A stretch of 8,021 nt of DNA from an uncultured Mollicutes bacterium (GCA_937893635.1 CALBGF010000149.1:1-8021); one strand, 5' to 3'; counted from the stretch's first letter, positions 1 to 6,341 are shown. Notes: generated by a model not told the origin, from the sequence alone. Program-made: numbers and translations.

Positions 1-56
1 AGAAATAGCTAAATTGATTTCAGCAGCACGTTTTTCTCTAAAATCAATTTCTTTAA

Positions 57-257
57 CAAGGCTTAGAATCTAGAATTAAAGAATTAAAAACATTTATAGA
101 TACTAAAAATGAAAAATATCCCAATGCATCTTATCTAATTAATTTAGTTAAGAAATACACTGAGATAAATGAATTGACGGATAAAATAATACAGGAATTC
201 ATCAAAAAGATAGTTATACATTATAAAAATAAAATTAATAGTGTTAAGACTCAATAA
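57..257 (+). pseudogene. 3' remnant of a large serine recombinase (DUF4368-type C-terminal end)
   Basis: The plus frame is open for 66 codons and ends in TAA at 255-257. It has no start codon, and an in-frame TAA lies just upstream at 54-56. The peptide contains SRIKELKTFID, then YLINLVKKYTEINELT, then EFIKKIVIHYK. This order matches the end of large serine recombinases: a coiled-coil segment, then the DUF4368-like stretch with the 'Fl-LV-KYt-I-eLt ... fI-KI-VH' pattern. In the intact family these proteins are about 450-560 residues and excise or integrate mobile elements. The resolvase catalytic domain and zinc-ribbon region are absent here. Sequence before 57 does not continue the recombinase in any plus frame, so the gene was cut by deletion or rearrangement rather than by one point stop. 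It is probably non-functional. Family assignment is from remembered patterns, not a search. Confidence 0.68.
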
Positions 258-326
258 GTTGATATCTACGTCATATAGAGATATAAATATTAGTTCTTGA
301 TTAATCATCAGAACGATCCTCTAAAC

Positions 327-361
327 ACTGCTAGAGTAAAATCTAGGTAGTTTTTTCTTTT
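327..361 (+). terminator. Intrinsic terminator downstream of the recombinase remnant
   Basis: A stem pairs 327-335 with 342-351, with one bulged G at 347 and a GU pair, around a six-base loop. It is followed by a T-rich run, ttttttctttt, at 351-361. The layout is that of a plus-strand rho-independent terminator. It would have ended the transcript of the recombinase whose tail lies at 57-257. Confidence 0.6.
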
Positions 362-416
362 ATAATAGAAAAGGACTACATATGTCCGACTATATTTATC
401 GTCTTTATGTAGTCCT
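362..416 (-). terminator. Hairpin terminator of the DUF378 gene
   Basis: A perfect 11-bp stem pairs 372-382 (aggactacata) with 406-416 (tatgtagtcct) across a 23-base loop. Read on the minus strand it lies 17 bases after the stop codon of the DUF378 gene. It is followed by the T-rich sequence ttttctatta. The long loop is less typical of a terminator, but a short inner gac/gtc pairing (388-390 with 401-403) could shorten it. Confidence 0.6.
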
Positions 417-433
417 CTTATTTGAGCAGTCTT

Positions 434-685
434 TTAATTAGTAGCTCTTTTTCTTGGATAGTCGTCATTCTTATATTCATATTCACGATTTTCATCAAGT
501 GGCATGAATAATAAGAGAATATTTATGAGGGCAGAAACCGCTACAACAATATAGATGATTCTTGTAACAACACTTCCGGCTCCAAATATCGCTTCTACTA
601 GATTAAAGTCAAAAATTCCAACTAATCCCCAGTTAATACCACCAATAATTGTAAAAACAAGAGCGATTTTCTCTAAGACGTTCAT
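434..685 (-). CDS. DUF378 family small membrane protein (YuzA-like)
   Basis: This is an 83-residue protein with two predicted membrane helices at about residues 5-24 and 40-61. A short charged tail follows (DENREYEYKNDDYPRKR). The first helix carries the DUF378 hallmark GGINWGLVGIFDFNLV (15-30), and the second region has TRIIYIVVAVSAL. The length is typical of the family. Its function is not known; it is an integral membrane protein found widely in bacteria. I place the start at ATG 685 because a GGAGG site (692-696) lies six bases upstream. An upstream in-frame ATG at 718 would give 94 residues but has no such site and would put the ribosome site inside the gene. The gene stands alone, divergent from the LolA-like gene. 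Confidence 0.88.
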   Translation of the reverse strand: MNVLEKIALVFTIIGGINWGLVGIFDFNLVEAIFGAGSVVTRIIYIVVAVSALINILLLFMPLDENREYEYKNDDYPRKRATN

Positions 686-767
686 AGTTAACCTCCAATT
701 CACTATTAATATGTGCAAAAAATTTAAAATTATTCATTCTATTTTAAATACTAGCATCATAAATAAT

Positions 768-777
768 AAGGAGGTGG
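768..777 (+). promoter_or_regulatory. Strong Shine-Dalgarno site of the LolA-like gene
   Basis: The sequence aaggaggtgg is an almost full match to the anti-Shine-Dalgarno complement, four bases before ATG 782. It fixes the start. I could not identify a convincing sigma-A promoter in the 82 bases between the divergent starts, although both genes must have one there or nearby. Confidence 0.8.
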
Positions 778-781
778 AATT

Positions 782-1789
782 ATGTTAAAGAAAATTATTA
801 TAGGTGTTATTGTATTAGGAGTGATTGTTTTAGCGGGATGGAAACTGTTCTTTTCTAAAAGTGATATTTCTTCTGCGTTAGAAAAAAAGACTAGTGACTT
901 AACTTGTTATCACATGGAATTAACTATGGATATGGAAAATGGTGATAATACAAGAAATTACTTTGTCACAACCGATTATCAAAAAACAGATGATGGAGAT
1001 AACTTCCGTGTATCTATTAAAGATCAAAATATTAATCAAGAACAAATCATTATTAAAAATAAGGATGGCGTATTTGTTTTAACACCAACTTTAAATCAAG
1101 TTTATAAGTTCAATAGTGGTTGGCCAACAAATTCACCAAAACCATATTTATATCAATCAATATTAAGTGGCTTTGAAACAAAACATGATATTAAAAAAGT
1201 TGATGACGGCTACATTTTATCAACAAATCCAACTTATAAAAATAATCCGACTTGGATTAAACAAGATACAAAGCTTACTAGTGATTTAGCTCCGCAATAT
1301 ATTAATATTTATGGCGCTAATAACGAGGCTTTAGTTAAAATTAATTTCTCTAAAGTTGATTTTAGTCCAAAATTTGAAGAAGGATATTTTGAAGTTAAAA
1401 ACAATATGGATACATCCAGAAGTAATTTGAGTGAAAGTACTTCTAAAGGTGATCAAGAATTCCCAATGTATCCAACAGGTGCCAATATTAGTGCTACAAT
1501 GAAAGAAGAAACAACAAGCACTATTGATGGTAGCGAAGTTGTTATATTAGTATATGAAGGCGAAGATGCCTTTACAGTGGTGCAATCAATCATTGAGCCG
1601 AATAAAGAGATGGTTGTAAGTGAAATAGATGGCACTTTAGAAAGTGTTCTTACCGGTGTAGCATATTCTAAAAACAATTACTTAATTTATGTGGAAAATA
1701 ATATTAAATATTCAATTTATTCTAAAGCCTTGACAATATCAGAAAAAATCGAAGTCGCAGAAGGTATGGAATATAGCATTATGAAATAG
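782..1789 (+). CDS. Membrane-anchored LolA/GerS-like protein (YdcC-type, two-domain)
   Basis: This is a 335-residue protein. Residues 1-24 are two lysines followed by one hydrophobic helix, without a lipobox cysteine. It is therefore probably an uncleaved N-terminal membrane anchor with the rest outside the cell. Residues about 30-210 resemble the LolA-like half-barrel of Firmicutes 'lipoprotein-sorting' and GerS/YdcC proteins. The strand order is 'CYHMELTMDMENG', 'NFRVSIKDQN', 'QEQIIIKNKDGVFVLTP', 'NQVYKF..GWP', 'YLYQSIL' and 'APQYINIYG'. A Ser/Thr linker (about 213-222) leads to a second domain (about 227-335) resembling the C-terminal half of the same proteins (DUF4367-like). In spore formers some relatives are needed for germination or spore envelope assembly; whether this host forms spores is unknown. 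Family membership is fairly sure; the precise role is not. Confidence 0.7.
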   Translation: MLKKIIIGVIVLGVIVLAGWKLFFSKSDISSALEKKTSDLTCYHMELTMDMENGDNTRNYFVTTDYQKTDDGDNFRVSIKDQNINQEQIIIKNKDGVFVLTPTLNQVYKFNSGWPTNSPKPYLYQSILSGFETKHDIKKVDDGYILSTNPTYKNNPTWIKQDTKLTSDLAPQYINIYGANNEALVKINFSKVDFSPKFEEGYFEVKNNMDTSRSNLSESTSKGDQEFPMYPTGANISATMKEETTSTIDGSEVVILVYEGEDAFTVVQSIIEPNKEMVVSEIDGTLESVLTGVAYSKNNYLIYVENNIKYSIYSKALTISEKIEVAEGMEYSIMK

Positions 1790-1818
1790 TTGTGCTTCGG
1801 CACAACTTTTCTTTTGCT
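1788..1818 (+). terminator. UUCG-tetraloop terminator overlapping the stop codon
   Basis: A perfect 8-bp stem, agttgtgc (1788-1795) with gcacaact (1800-1807), closes the stable C(UUCG)G tetraloop. It is followed by ttttcttttgcttttt. The stem begins at the second base of the TAG stop codon of the LolA-like gene. This is a textbook rho-independent terminator. Confidence 0.92.
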
Positions 1819-1840
1819 TTTTAAAATATTTCTTCTTTAC

Positions 1841-1869
1841 TTGATTATAATATAAAAATAATTTATATT
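1841..1869 (+). promoter_or_regulatory. Probable sigma-A promoter of the six-helix membrane protein gene
   Basis: The -35 box is TTGATT (1841-1846) and the -10 box is TATATT (1864-1869), separated by exactly 17 bases. Transcription would start near 1876, giving a leader of about 17 bases before ATG 1893. The region is AT-rich, so boxes of this quality can arise by chance. The spacing and the upstream terminator favour a real promoter. Confidence 0.55.
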
Positions 1870-1872
1870 ATA
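1846..1872. repeat. Perfect AT-only inverted repeat over the promoter
   Basis: The 11-base arms tataatataaa (1846-1856) and tttatattata (1862-1872) are perfectly complementary with a five-base centre. The repeat covers the -10 box and the spacer of the promoter at 1841-1869. It could be an operator. It could also reflect low sequence complexity, since the arms contain no G or C. Confidence 0.45.
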
Positions 1873-1892
1873 GTTCGAATCGAGGTTATTTT

Positions 1893-2921
1893 ATGGATGA
1901 AGTATTTAAAAAAGCAAAAGAAAAAAAAGTAAAATATCGTGGTCCAATTTATGCAATGGTTTTTGGGTTTATCATTACTTGTTTTATTACTATTTTTCTT
2001 GATGCTTTAATTGGTTATATAGCGATTATTTTATTTCCTTTTTTAGTATTACCTTACTTTATTGCTATGCAAATGACAATTATGCAACTTGATAATTTGC
2101 CATTTAATCGTAAAACATTTAATTCGGCAATGCGTTTAGGATTTTTCCCTAATTGTCGTATTCCATTTCGCACATTAGCTAATGTTTTGCTTGCTTTATT
2201 GATTTATGCTCTTGTTAGTAGTTTAACTTTAGGAATTTTATATTTAACGCCAAGTTATAACGAATACATTTCTCGACTAATCTTAGTAATTCAAAATTCT
2301 GATGCTCAAAATATTTATAGTAATATCAGTGCTTTTGCTAATAACGATGTTGAAACATATAACTTCGTAATGTATTTAACCACTACAATTGGTTATGGTG
2401 CAGGATTTATGTTCTTTATTTACAAAATGCTTCATAATGCTTTGTATGCTTTATGTAGAATAAGTGCTTCGCTTCCTAATGGCAAAGATAAGCCAATATT
2501 TAAAGATGTATTTCCGCATTATAAAAATCAGTATTATAAGATTGTTTATGGTAAAGAATGGTATAAAATCATCTTAATACCTCTTCTATTTGCTGGTGGA
2601 GTTGTATTATGTTATTTCACTAATTTATTAAATTTTGCTATTCCAGTCAGTTGTGCTTTAAGCGTAATTGGAATTGCTATTCTTCTTCCGGATTTATTAC
2701 TTATTCAAGAAAACACATATGCAGCGATGTTTGATGAATTAAGTGCAGGCAATTTTAATAATATGAATAAAATATATAAACAAATGCGTTCTAGTGATAA
2801 CTTAACGGAAGAGCAAAAACAAGAATTAGATAATTTCATTAATCACTTAAAAGATGTGATTGATGGAGAAAAAAATAATGAAAATAAAGAAGATAAAGAC
2901 GATAATGATAAAAAGGAGTAG
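1893..2921 (+). CDS. Six-helix integral membrane protein of unknown function
   Basis: I do not recognise a named family in this 342-residue protein. A basic N-terminus (KKAKEKKVKYR) precedes hydrophobic segments at about 17-38, 39-62, 96-118, 156-178, 224-244 and 245-270. Both ends are therefore probably in the cytoplasm. The loop at about 63-95 is basic and contains FNRKTFNSAMRLGFFPN and IPFRT. A non-membrane tail (about 271-342) has a predicted helix with EEQKQELDNFINHLKDVI and ends in a very charged, low-complexity run of Asp, Glu, Lys and Asn. No catalytic or transporter motif is visible. The start is supported by GAGGT at 1882-1886, six bases before ATG. The gene has its own promoter and terminator, so it appears to be a single-gene transcript between the LolA-like gene and the convergent tRNA-modification operon. 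Confidence 0.85.
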   Translation: MDEVFKKAKEKKVKYRGPIYAMVFGFIITCFITIFLDALIGYIAIILFPFLVLPYFIAMQMTIMQLDNLPFNRKTFNSAMRLGFFPNCRIPFRTLANVLLALLIYALVSSLTLGILYLTPSYNEYISRLILVIQNSDAQNIYSNISAFANNDVETYNFVMYLTTTIGYGAGFMFFIYKMLHNALYALCRISASLPNGKDKPIFKDVFPHYKNQYYKIVYGKEWYKIILIPLLFAGGVVLCYFTNLLNFAIPVSCALSVIGIAILLPDLLLIQENTYAAMFDELSAGNFNNMNKIYKQMRSSDNLTEEQKQELDNFINHLKDVIDGEKNNENKEDKDDNDKKE

Positions 2922-2940
2922 CGCCGCTACTCCTTTTTTA
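2908..2940. terminator. Bidirectional terminator between convergent genes
   Basis: A perfect 12-bp stem, 2911-2922 with 2926-2937, closes a three-base loop (gcc). It has an A-run on the left and a T-run on the right, so it can terminate from both sides. It contains the TAG stop (2919-2921) of the membrane protein gene. It lies just after the stop of the last operon gene on the minus strand, so it likely ends both transcripts. Confidence 0.9.
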
Positions 2941-2944
2941 TTAG

Positions 2945-3271
2945 CTATAGTTGATTATATTTTGTTGACTTACCTTTGCATTTATTAACGGGATATTTTA
3001 AAGCATTTTTCTTTAATTTAGTTAATACAATATCTTTTATATCAAGATTTAAAACAGTAGCCATTTGAATGCAATAATTTATTACATCGGCAAGTTCTTC
3101 TTTAACATTTTCCATATTATAATTAACTTCATCCCATTGAAAGCATTCTAATAATTCATTTGCTTCAATCGATATTGATTTTGCTAAATTGGCTGGTGTA
3201 TGAAATTGATTCCAATCTCTTTGATCAACGAAATCTTTAATTTCTTTTGTTAATTCTTCTAATGAATCCAT
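2945..3271 (-). CDS. MazG-like nucleotide pyrophosphohydrolase, DCTPP1/RS21-C6 type
   Basis: This is a 108-residue all-alpha NTP pyrophosphohydrolase. Enzymes of this type cleave (d)NTPs to NMP and pyrophosphate and remove non-canonical nucleotides. The segment FVDQRDWNQFHTPANLAKSI (14-33) closely resembles the dCTP pyrophosphatase (DCTPP1) signature. The metal-binding motif is E36-x-x-E39, with the second pair at E59-x-x-D62. N-terminal residues 1-13 form the first helix. The length is usual for the single-domain family. The start at 3271 is supported by GGAGGT (complement of 3278-3283) in the 14-base gap after the preceding gene. It is the last gene of the operon and is followed by the shared terminator. 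Substrate is inferred only: dCTP or modified cytidine nucleotides are the closest precedent. Confidence in the fold is high, in the substrate moderate to low. Confidence 0.88.
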   Translation of the reverse strand: MDSLEELTKEIKDFVDQRDWNQFHTPANLAKSISIEANELLECFQWDEVNYNMENVKEELADVINYCIQMATVLNLDIKDIVLTKLKKNALKYPVNKCKGKSTKYNQL

Positions 3272-3285
3272 ATTATTACCTCCAC

Positions 3286-3621
3286 TTATAAATCTTTTTT
3301 ATCACGATTAATGGATTTGCTTTGATTAAATCCATTTGGATATCTTTTTTCTAATTTTTCAATATTCATCTTAAAAACATCATCTAAATCCATATCAATT
3401 GCATGAGCGGCTTCTGCTAAATACCAAGCAATATCGCCTAATTCTTTAGCAAAGCGTTCTTTATCTAACTCGTGTCCTTGATACAGATGTTTTTTTACTA
3501 AATCGATTGCTTCTCCGGATTCTCCACATAATCCCATCACACTATTAATGAGTATGTCCTTTTTATCAAGATCTTTATTTAATGTACGGAGAGCAAGTTT
3601 TTGATATTCATTAATTTCCAT
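3286..3621 (-). CDS. MazG-like nucleotide pyrophosphohydrolase, second type
   Basis: This is a 111-residue single-domain MazG-like protein. The metal-binding residues are E34-x-x-E37 (GLCGESGEAIDLVKKHL) and E60-x-x-D63 (AKELGDIAWYLAEAA). This matches the form common in Firmicutes and phages ('MGLcGEaGEv.dllKK', 'kELGDvlWYla'). It differs clearly from its downstream neighbour, which has the DCTPP1-like RDWxQFH motif, so the pair did not arise by recent duplication. The reaction should be hydrolysis of an NTP or dNTP to the monophosphate and pyrophosphate; the substrate cannot be read from sequence. The gene begins only two bases after the stop of the PP-loop gene. It has no clear Shine-Dalgarno site (only gaaaataaa upstream), so translation is probably coupled to that gene. 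The tail after residue 95 is basic and looks disordered. Confidence 0.88.
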   Translation of the reverse strand: MEINEYQKLALRTLNKDLDKKDILINSVMGLCGESGEAIDLVKKHLYQGHELDKERFAKELGDIAWYLAEAAHAIDMDLDDVFKMNIEKLEKRYPNGFNQSKSINRDKKDL

Positions 3622-3623
3622 AA

Positions 3624-4490
3624 TTAAAATTTATTTTCGTTATCTTCATCTTTATTATCATAATTATCAAGATAACTATAATGCTTTCCTTTCCTTTTAT
3701 ATCCTAAAATCATATCAAGTGTAACATTATCAGCACTTTTAAAAATATTTTTTTCTACTTGCGGATTATAATTTTTGACTAAATCTTTAATTAGCTGTTT
3801 AGTGGCGTATCTTTGAGATCCTCCACCACCATTATCACAAATTGCGCAATTTTCTGTAAATCGGCATGCGCATTGAATAAATTTTAAATTATGATAGTTC
3901 TTCCAAGAAATAATATCTTTTTCTCTAATTAAATACATTGGACGAATTAATTCCATTCCTGGGTAATTAGTAGATTTTAATTTTGGAAGCATTGTTTGAA
4001 AACTACCAGAATTTAATAAATTCATTAAAGTAGTTTCAATAACATCATCATAATGATGACCTAAGGCTATTTTATTACATCCCATTTCACGTGCAAAATT
4101 ATATAATGCACCACGACGCATTTTAGCACATAAAAAACATGGACTACGATCTTGAGAATTAGCAATTTCGAAAATATCTGTTTCCACAATTTTTGCCGGA
4201 ATTGATAACTTTTCTAAATTATTTTTAATGGTTTGAAGGTTAATTTCGTTATATCCAGGATTCATAACTAAGTAACTAACTTTAAAATCAAAATCAGAGT
4301 GTTTAGTTAATTGCATGAAAAGACGCGCCATAAGCATTGAGTCTTTTCCACCACTAATGCAAACACAAATATGATCATTGGGTTCCACTAATTTATATTG
4401 CTTAATACCAGCAACAAACTTTGACCATATTTTAGCGCGGTATTTAACGGTAATGGATCTTTCATATTCATCAATTGGTTTATGTTCCAT
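3624..4490 (-). CDS. TtcA-family PP-loop tRNA thiolation protein (2-thiocytidine-type)
   Basis: This 288-residue protein is an N-type ATP pyrophosphatase. The PP-loop SGGKDS is at residues 46-51, CFLC at 118-121 within SPCFLCAKMRRGALY, and ALGHHYDD at 142-149. These three elements in this order are the TtcA signature. In enterobacteria TtcA adenylates C32 of certain tRNAs and inserts sulfur using a [4Fe-4S] cluster held by the central CxxC pair and a later cysteine. Here the later region has four cysteines within twelve residues (C207, C209, C215, C218), then a Gly-rich stretch, where E. coli TtcA has a single ligand. The length is near the family norm. The C-terminal 15 residues are acidic and probably disordered. 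A Shine-Dalgarno site AAGGAGT (complement of 4498-4504) lies inside the end of the desulfurase gene. A cysteine desulfurase immediately upstream supports a sulfur-transfer role. The target could be C32 or another tRNA position. Confidence 0.85.
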   Translation of the reverse strand: MEHKPIDEYERSITVKYRAKIWSKFVAGIKQYKLVEPNDHICVCISGGKDSMLMARLFMQLTKHSDFDFKVSYLVMNPGYNEINLQTIKNNLEKLSIPAKIVETDIFEIANSQDRSPCFLCAKMRRGALYNFAREMGCNKIALGHHYDDVIETTLMNLLNSGSFQTMLPKLKSTNYPGMELIRPMYLIREKDIISWKNYHNLKFIQCACRFTENCAICDNGGGGSQRYATKQLIKDLVKNYNPQVEKNIFKSADNVTLDMILGYKRKGKHYSYLDNYDNKDEDNENKF

Positions 4491-4492
4491 AA

Positions 4493-5593
4493 TTACAACT
4501 CCTTTAAAACTTTAATAAACGCATCTATTTCTTCTTTTATGACTAATTCACTTAAAGAAATACGGAATGATGATAAAGCTCTTTTCTTATCTTTATAAAT
4601 AGCCATAATGATTTTTGACGGCGTATTTTTTATTGAACAAGCTGATTTTTGGCTTATACAAATATCATGCTCATTTAAATAGTTAACACTATCTTTTGCT
4701 AATTTATTCTTTAATGAAATATTAACAATATAAGGATAGTTAGATGAATTAATAATTACATTATCCATTTCTTTTAGTTTAGATAATAAGTATTCATTAA
4801 TATTTTTTGTTTTAAGATTATTTTCTTTCATATTTTTAAATCTTAAATCTAAGGCCCTTTCTATACTAGCTATGATACCAAGAGGCACGGACCCGCTTCG
4901 ATAAATAGTATTACTTGCTCCACCATGGAATAATGGAGAAAGAACTGTGCTTTTCTTTTTGATTAAGCAACCAGAACCAACAATACCGCCAAATTTGTGT
5001 GGAGTGAAGGATGTTAAATCAATGAGATTAAAATCTATATCGATTTTTCCTACACCCTGCGTGGCATCAACTAAAAAGTGTGCATTAGGATTCGTATTAA
5101 TGATATTAGCAATACTTTTATAATCTTGAATTATACCGGCTTCTCCATCAACTAAAGTAATAATAACCAAAATTGTATCTTTAGTTAGTTTTTCTTTTAA
5201 ATCAGCTAAATCAATTAAGCCAGTATCTAATGTTTTAATAAATTCTATTTGATATCCTTTGTCTTTAAGATATCCTAAAGTGGCATTAATAGAACTATGC
5301 TCTAATTCACTAACTAATACTTTTTTACCAAAGCCTGAGTAAGATTCTGCAACTCCTAAAATTGCTAAATTATTTGATTCCGTTGCTGAACTTGTATATA
5401 TAACTTCATGATTGTCATCAAGTTTTAAAATATTTTTGATATGGTTATCCATTTCTTGATATTTTTGTTTACTTAATAGTCCTAGTTTATGTGATGAATT
5501 ATAATTACCATAATATTTTAATTCTACTTCACACATATAATCTAATACTTCATTATTAACGGGAAAATTTGCGGAGTAATCTAAATATATCAT
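4493..5593 (-). CDS. Cysteine desulfurase (NifS/IscS-like, class V aminotransferase fold)
   Basis: This is a 366-residue PLP enzyme that should take sulfur from cysteine as a persulfide, releasing alanine. Visible family residues include the N-terminal YLDYSANFPV, TSSATESNN (67-75), H99 in SELEHSS, D176 and Q179 in LVDATQGVGK, and the PLP lysine K200 in FTPHKFGG. The catalytic cysteine is C319 in KSACS, and R344 in SFRISLSE is the probable substrate-carboxylate arginine. The sequence is slightly shorter than IscS (about 400). The usual GPKGIG after the lysine is altered to GGIVGSG, so it is a divergent member rather than housekeeping IscS. It starts three bases after the tcdA stop, with an AGGAAG site (complement of 5602-5607). 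It lies between TcdA and a TtcA-like protein, so it probably feeds sulfur to tRNA modification. No SufU, IscU or CsdE-like scaffold or acceptor is adjacent. Confidence 0.92.
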   Translation of the reverse strand: MIYLDYSANFPVNNEVLDYMCEVELKYYGNYNSSHKLGLLSKQKYQEMDNHIKNILKLDDNHEVIYTSSATESNNLAILGVAESYSGFGKKVLVSELEHSSINATLGYLKDKGYQIEFIKTLDTGLIDLADLKEKLTKDTILVIITLVDGEAGIIQDYKSIANIINTNPNAHFLVDATQGVGKIDIDFNLIDLTSFTPHKFGGIVGSGCLIKKKSTVLSPLFHGGASNTIYRSGSVPLGIIASIERALDLRFKNMKENNLKTKNINEYLLSKLKEMDNVIINSSNYPYIVNISLKNKLAKDSVNYLNEHDICISQKSACSIKNTPSKIIMAIYKDKKRALSSFRISLSELVIKEEIDAFIKVLKEL

Positions 5594-5596
5594 AAC

Positions 5597-6334
5597 TTAA
5601 TCTTCCTTTTTCGCATTTATTAAGTCTTTAACTACTTCAGAAGCAATTAAAAGTCCAGCAGCAGGAGGTACAAAGGCGTTACTTCCTGGAACACTTCTTC
5701 TTGAAGTATGGGCGATTTCTTTTTGGGTATCTTCATTAATTAAAGGCTCGATAGGTTTTTCTTTTGAATAGACCACTTTTAGTTTTTTTACATGACGCTT
5801 TTTTAATTCATGACGCATTACTTTCGCTAATGGATCCATTTCGGTTTTATATATATCGCTAACGACAAAAGCCATTGGATTAAGTTTATTACCGGTTCCC
5901 ATAGAAGAAATGATTGGCACGTTTTCTTTTTTCGCTTTTAAAATAATCGCAATTTTTCCAGATACTGTATCAATAGCGTCAACCACATAATCAAAATGTG
6001 TAAAATCAAATTGGTCTTGGTTTTCTGGAAGAAAAAAGCATTTATAAGTGTCTACGATTGCCTCAGGGTTAATACTTAAAATTCTTTCTTTCATAACATC
6101 AACTTTATCTAATCCCACTGTTTTAGTAGTGGCAATTATTTGACGATTACAATTACTTAAAGATACTTTATCATTATCAATAATAGTAAAATGACCAACG
6201 CCGCTTCTTGCTAATGCTTCGACGACATATCCTCCTACTCCCCCAATACCAAAAATAGCTACATGCGCATTTTTAAGTATTTCAATGGCTTTAGAGCCTA
6301 ATAATAATTCAGTTCTAGAAAATTGATTAATCAT
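5597..6334 (-). CDS. tcdA: tRNA threonylcarbamoyladenosine dehydratase TcdA (CsdL/YgdL, E1-like)
   Basis: This is a 245-residue ThiF/MoeB/E1-like ATP-dependent enzyme. TcdA converts t6A at position 37 of ANN-decoding tRNAs to the cyclic hydantoin form ct6A. Features seen are the nucleotide loop GIGGVGG (29-35), DNDKVSLSNCNRQ (53-65) with the adenylation-site Arg and Gln, K77, the D119/D122 segment DAIDTVSGK, SSMGTGNKLNP (143-153), and the TcdA-specific C-terminal GSNAFVPPAAGLL (217-229). Length is normal (240-270). MoeB/ThiF zinc-binding CxxC pairs are absent, favouring TcdA over those relatives. The start at 6334 has a modest AGTAGGT site (complement of 6339-6345). It is the first gene of the operon, directly behind a strong promoter embedded in a palindrome. 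In E. coli TcdA works with the CsdA desulfurase and CsdE; here a desulfurase is the next gene. Confidence 0.92.
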   Translation of the reverse strand: MINQFSRTELLLGSKAIEILKNAHVAIFGIGGVGGYVVEALARSGVGHFTIIDNDKVSLSNCNRQIIATTKTVGLDKVDVMKERILSINPEAIVDTYKCFFLPENQDQFDFTHFDYVVDAIDTVSGKIAIILKAKKENVPIISSMGTGNKLNPMAFVVSDIYKTEMDPLAKVMRHELKKRHVKKLKVVYSKEKPIEPLINEDTQKEIAHTSRRSVPGSNAFVPPAAGLLIASEVVKDLINAKKED

Positions 6335-6341
6335 AAGTACC

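Noticed and set aside
258..433. Possible tRNA or CRISPR-like structure in the left intergenic region
   Set aside because: The hairpins are explained as terminators. There is no cloverleaf, CCA-adjacent acceptor pattern or repeated spacer unit.
686..718. Upstream in-frame ATG giving a 94-residue DUF378 protein
   Set aside because: The extension MHILIVNWRLT has no upstream ribosome site and would place the strong GGAGG inside the coding region. The internal ATG also begins at the usual family N-terminus.
555..788. 77-codon plus-strand open frame
   Set aside because: It lies antisense to the DUF378 gene and overlaps the strong ribosome site and start of the LolA-like gene. It has no ribosome site of its own and no protein-like features.
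1453..1677. 74-codon minus-strand open frame
   Set aside because: It is a shadow of the well-supported LolA-like gene, with no ribosome site and no recognisable composition.
2945..3621. Toxin-antitoxin (MazEF-related) reading of the MazG-like pair
   Set aside because: MazG is a nucleotide pyrophosphohydrolase unrelated to the MazF toxin. No MazE or MazF-like gene is present, and both proteins keep enzymatic metal sites.
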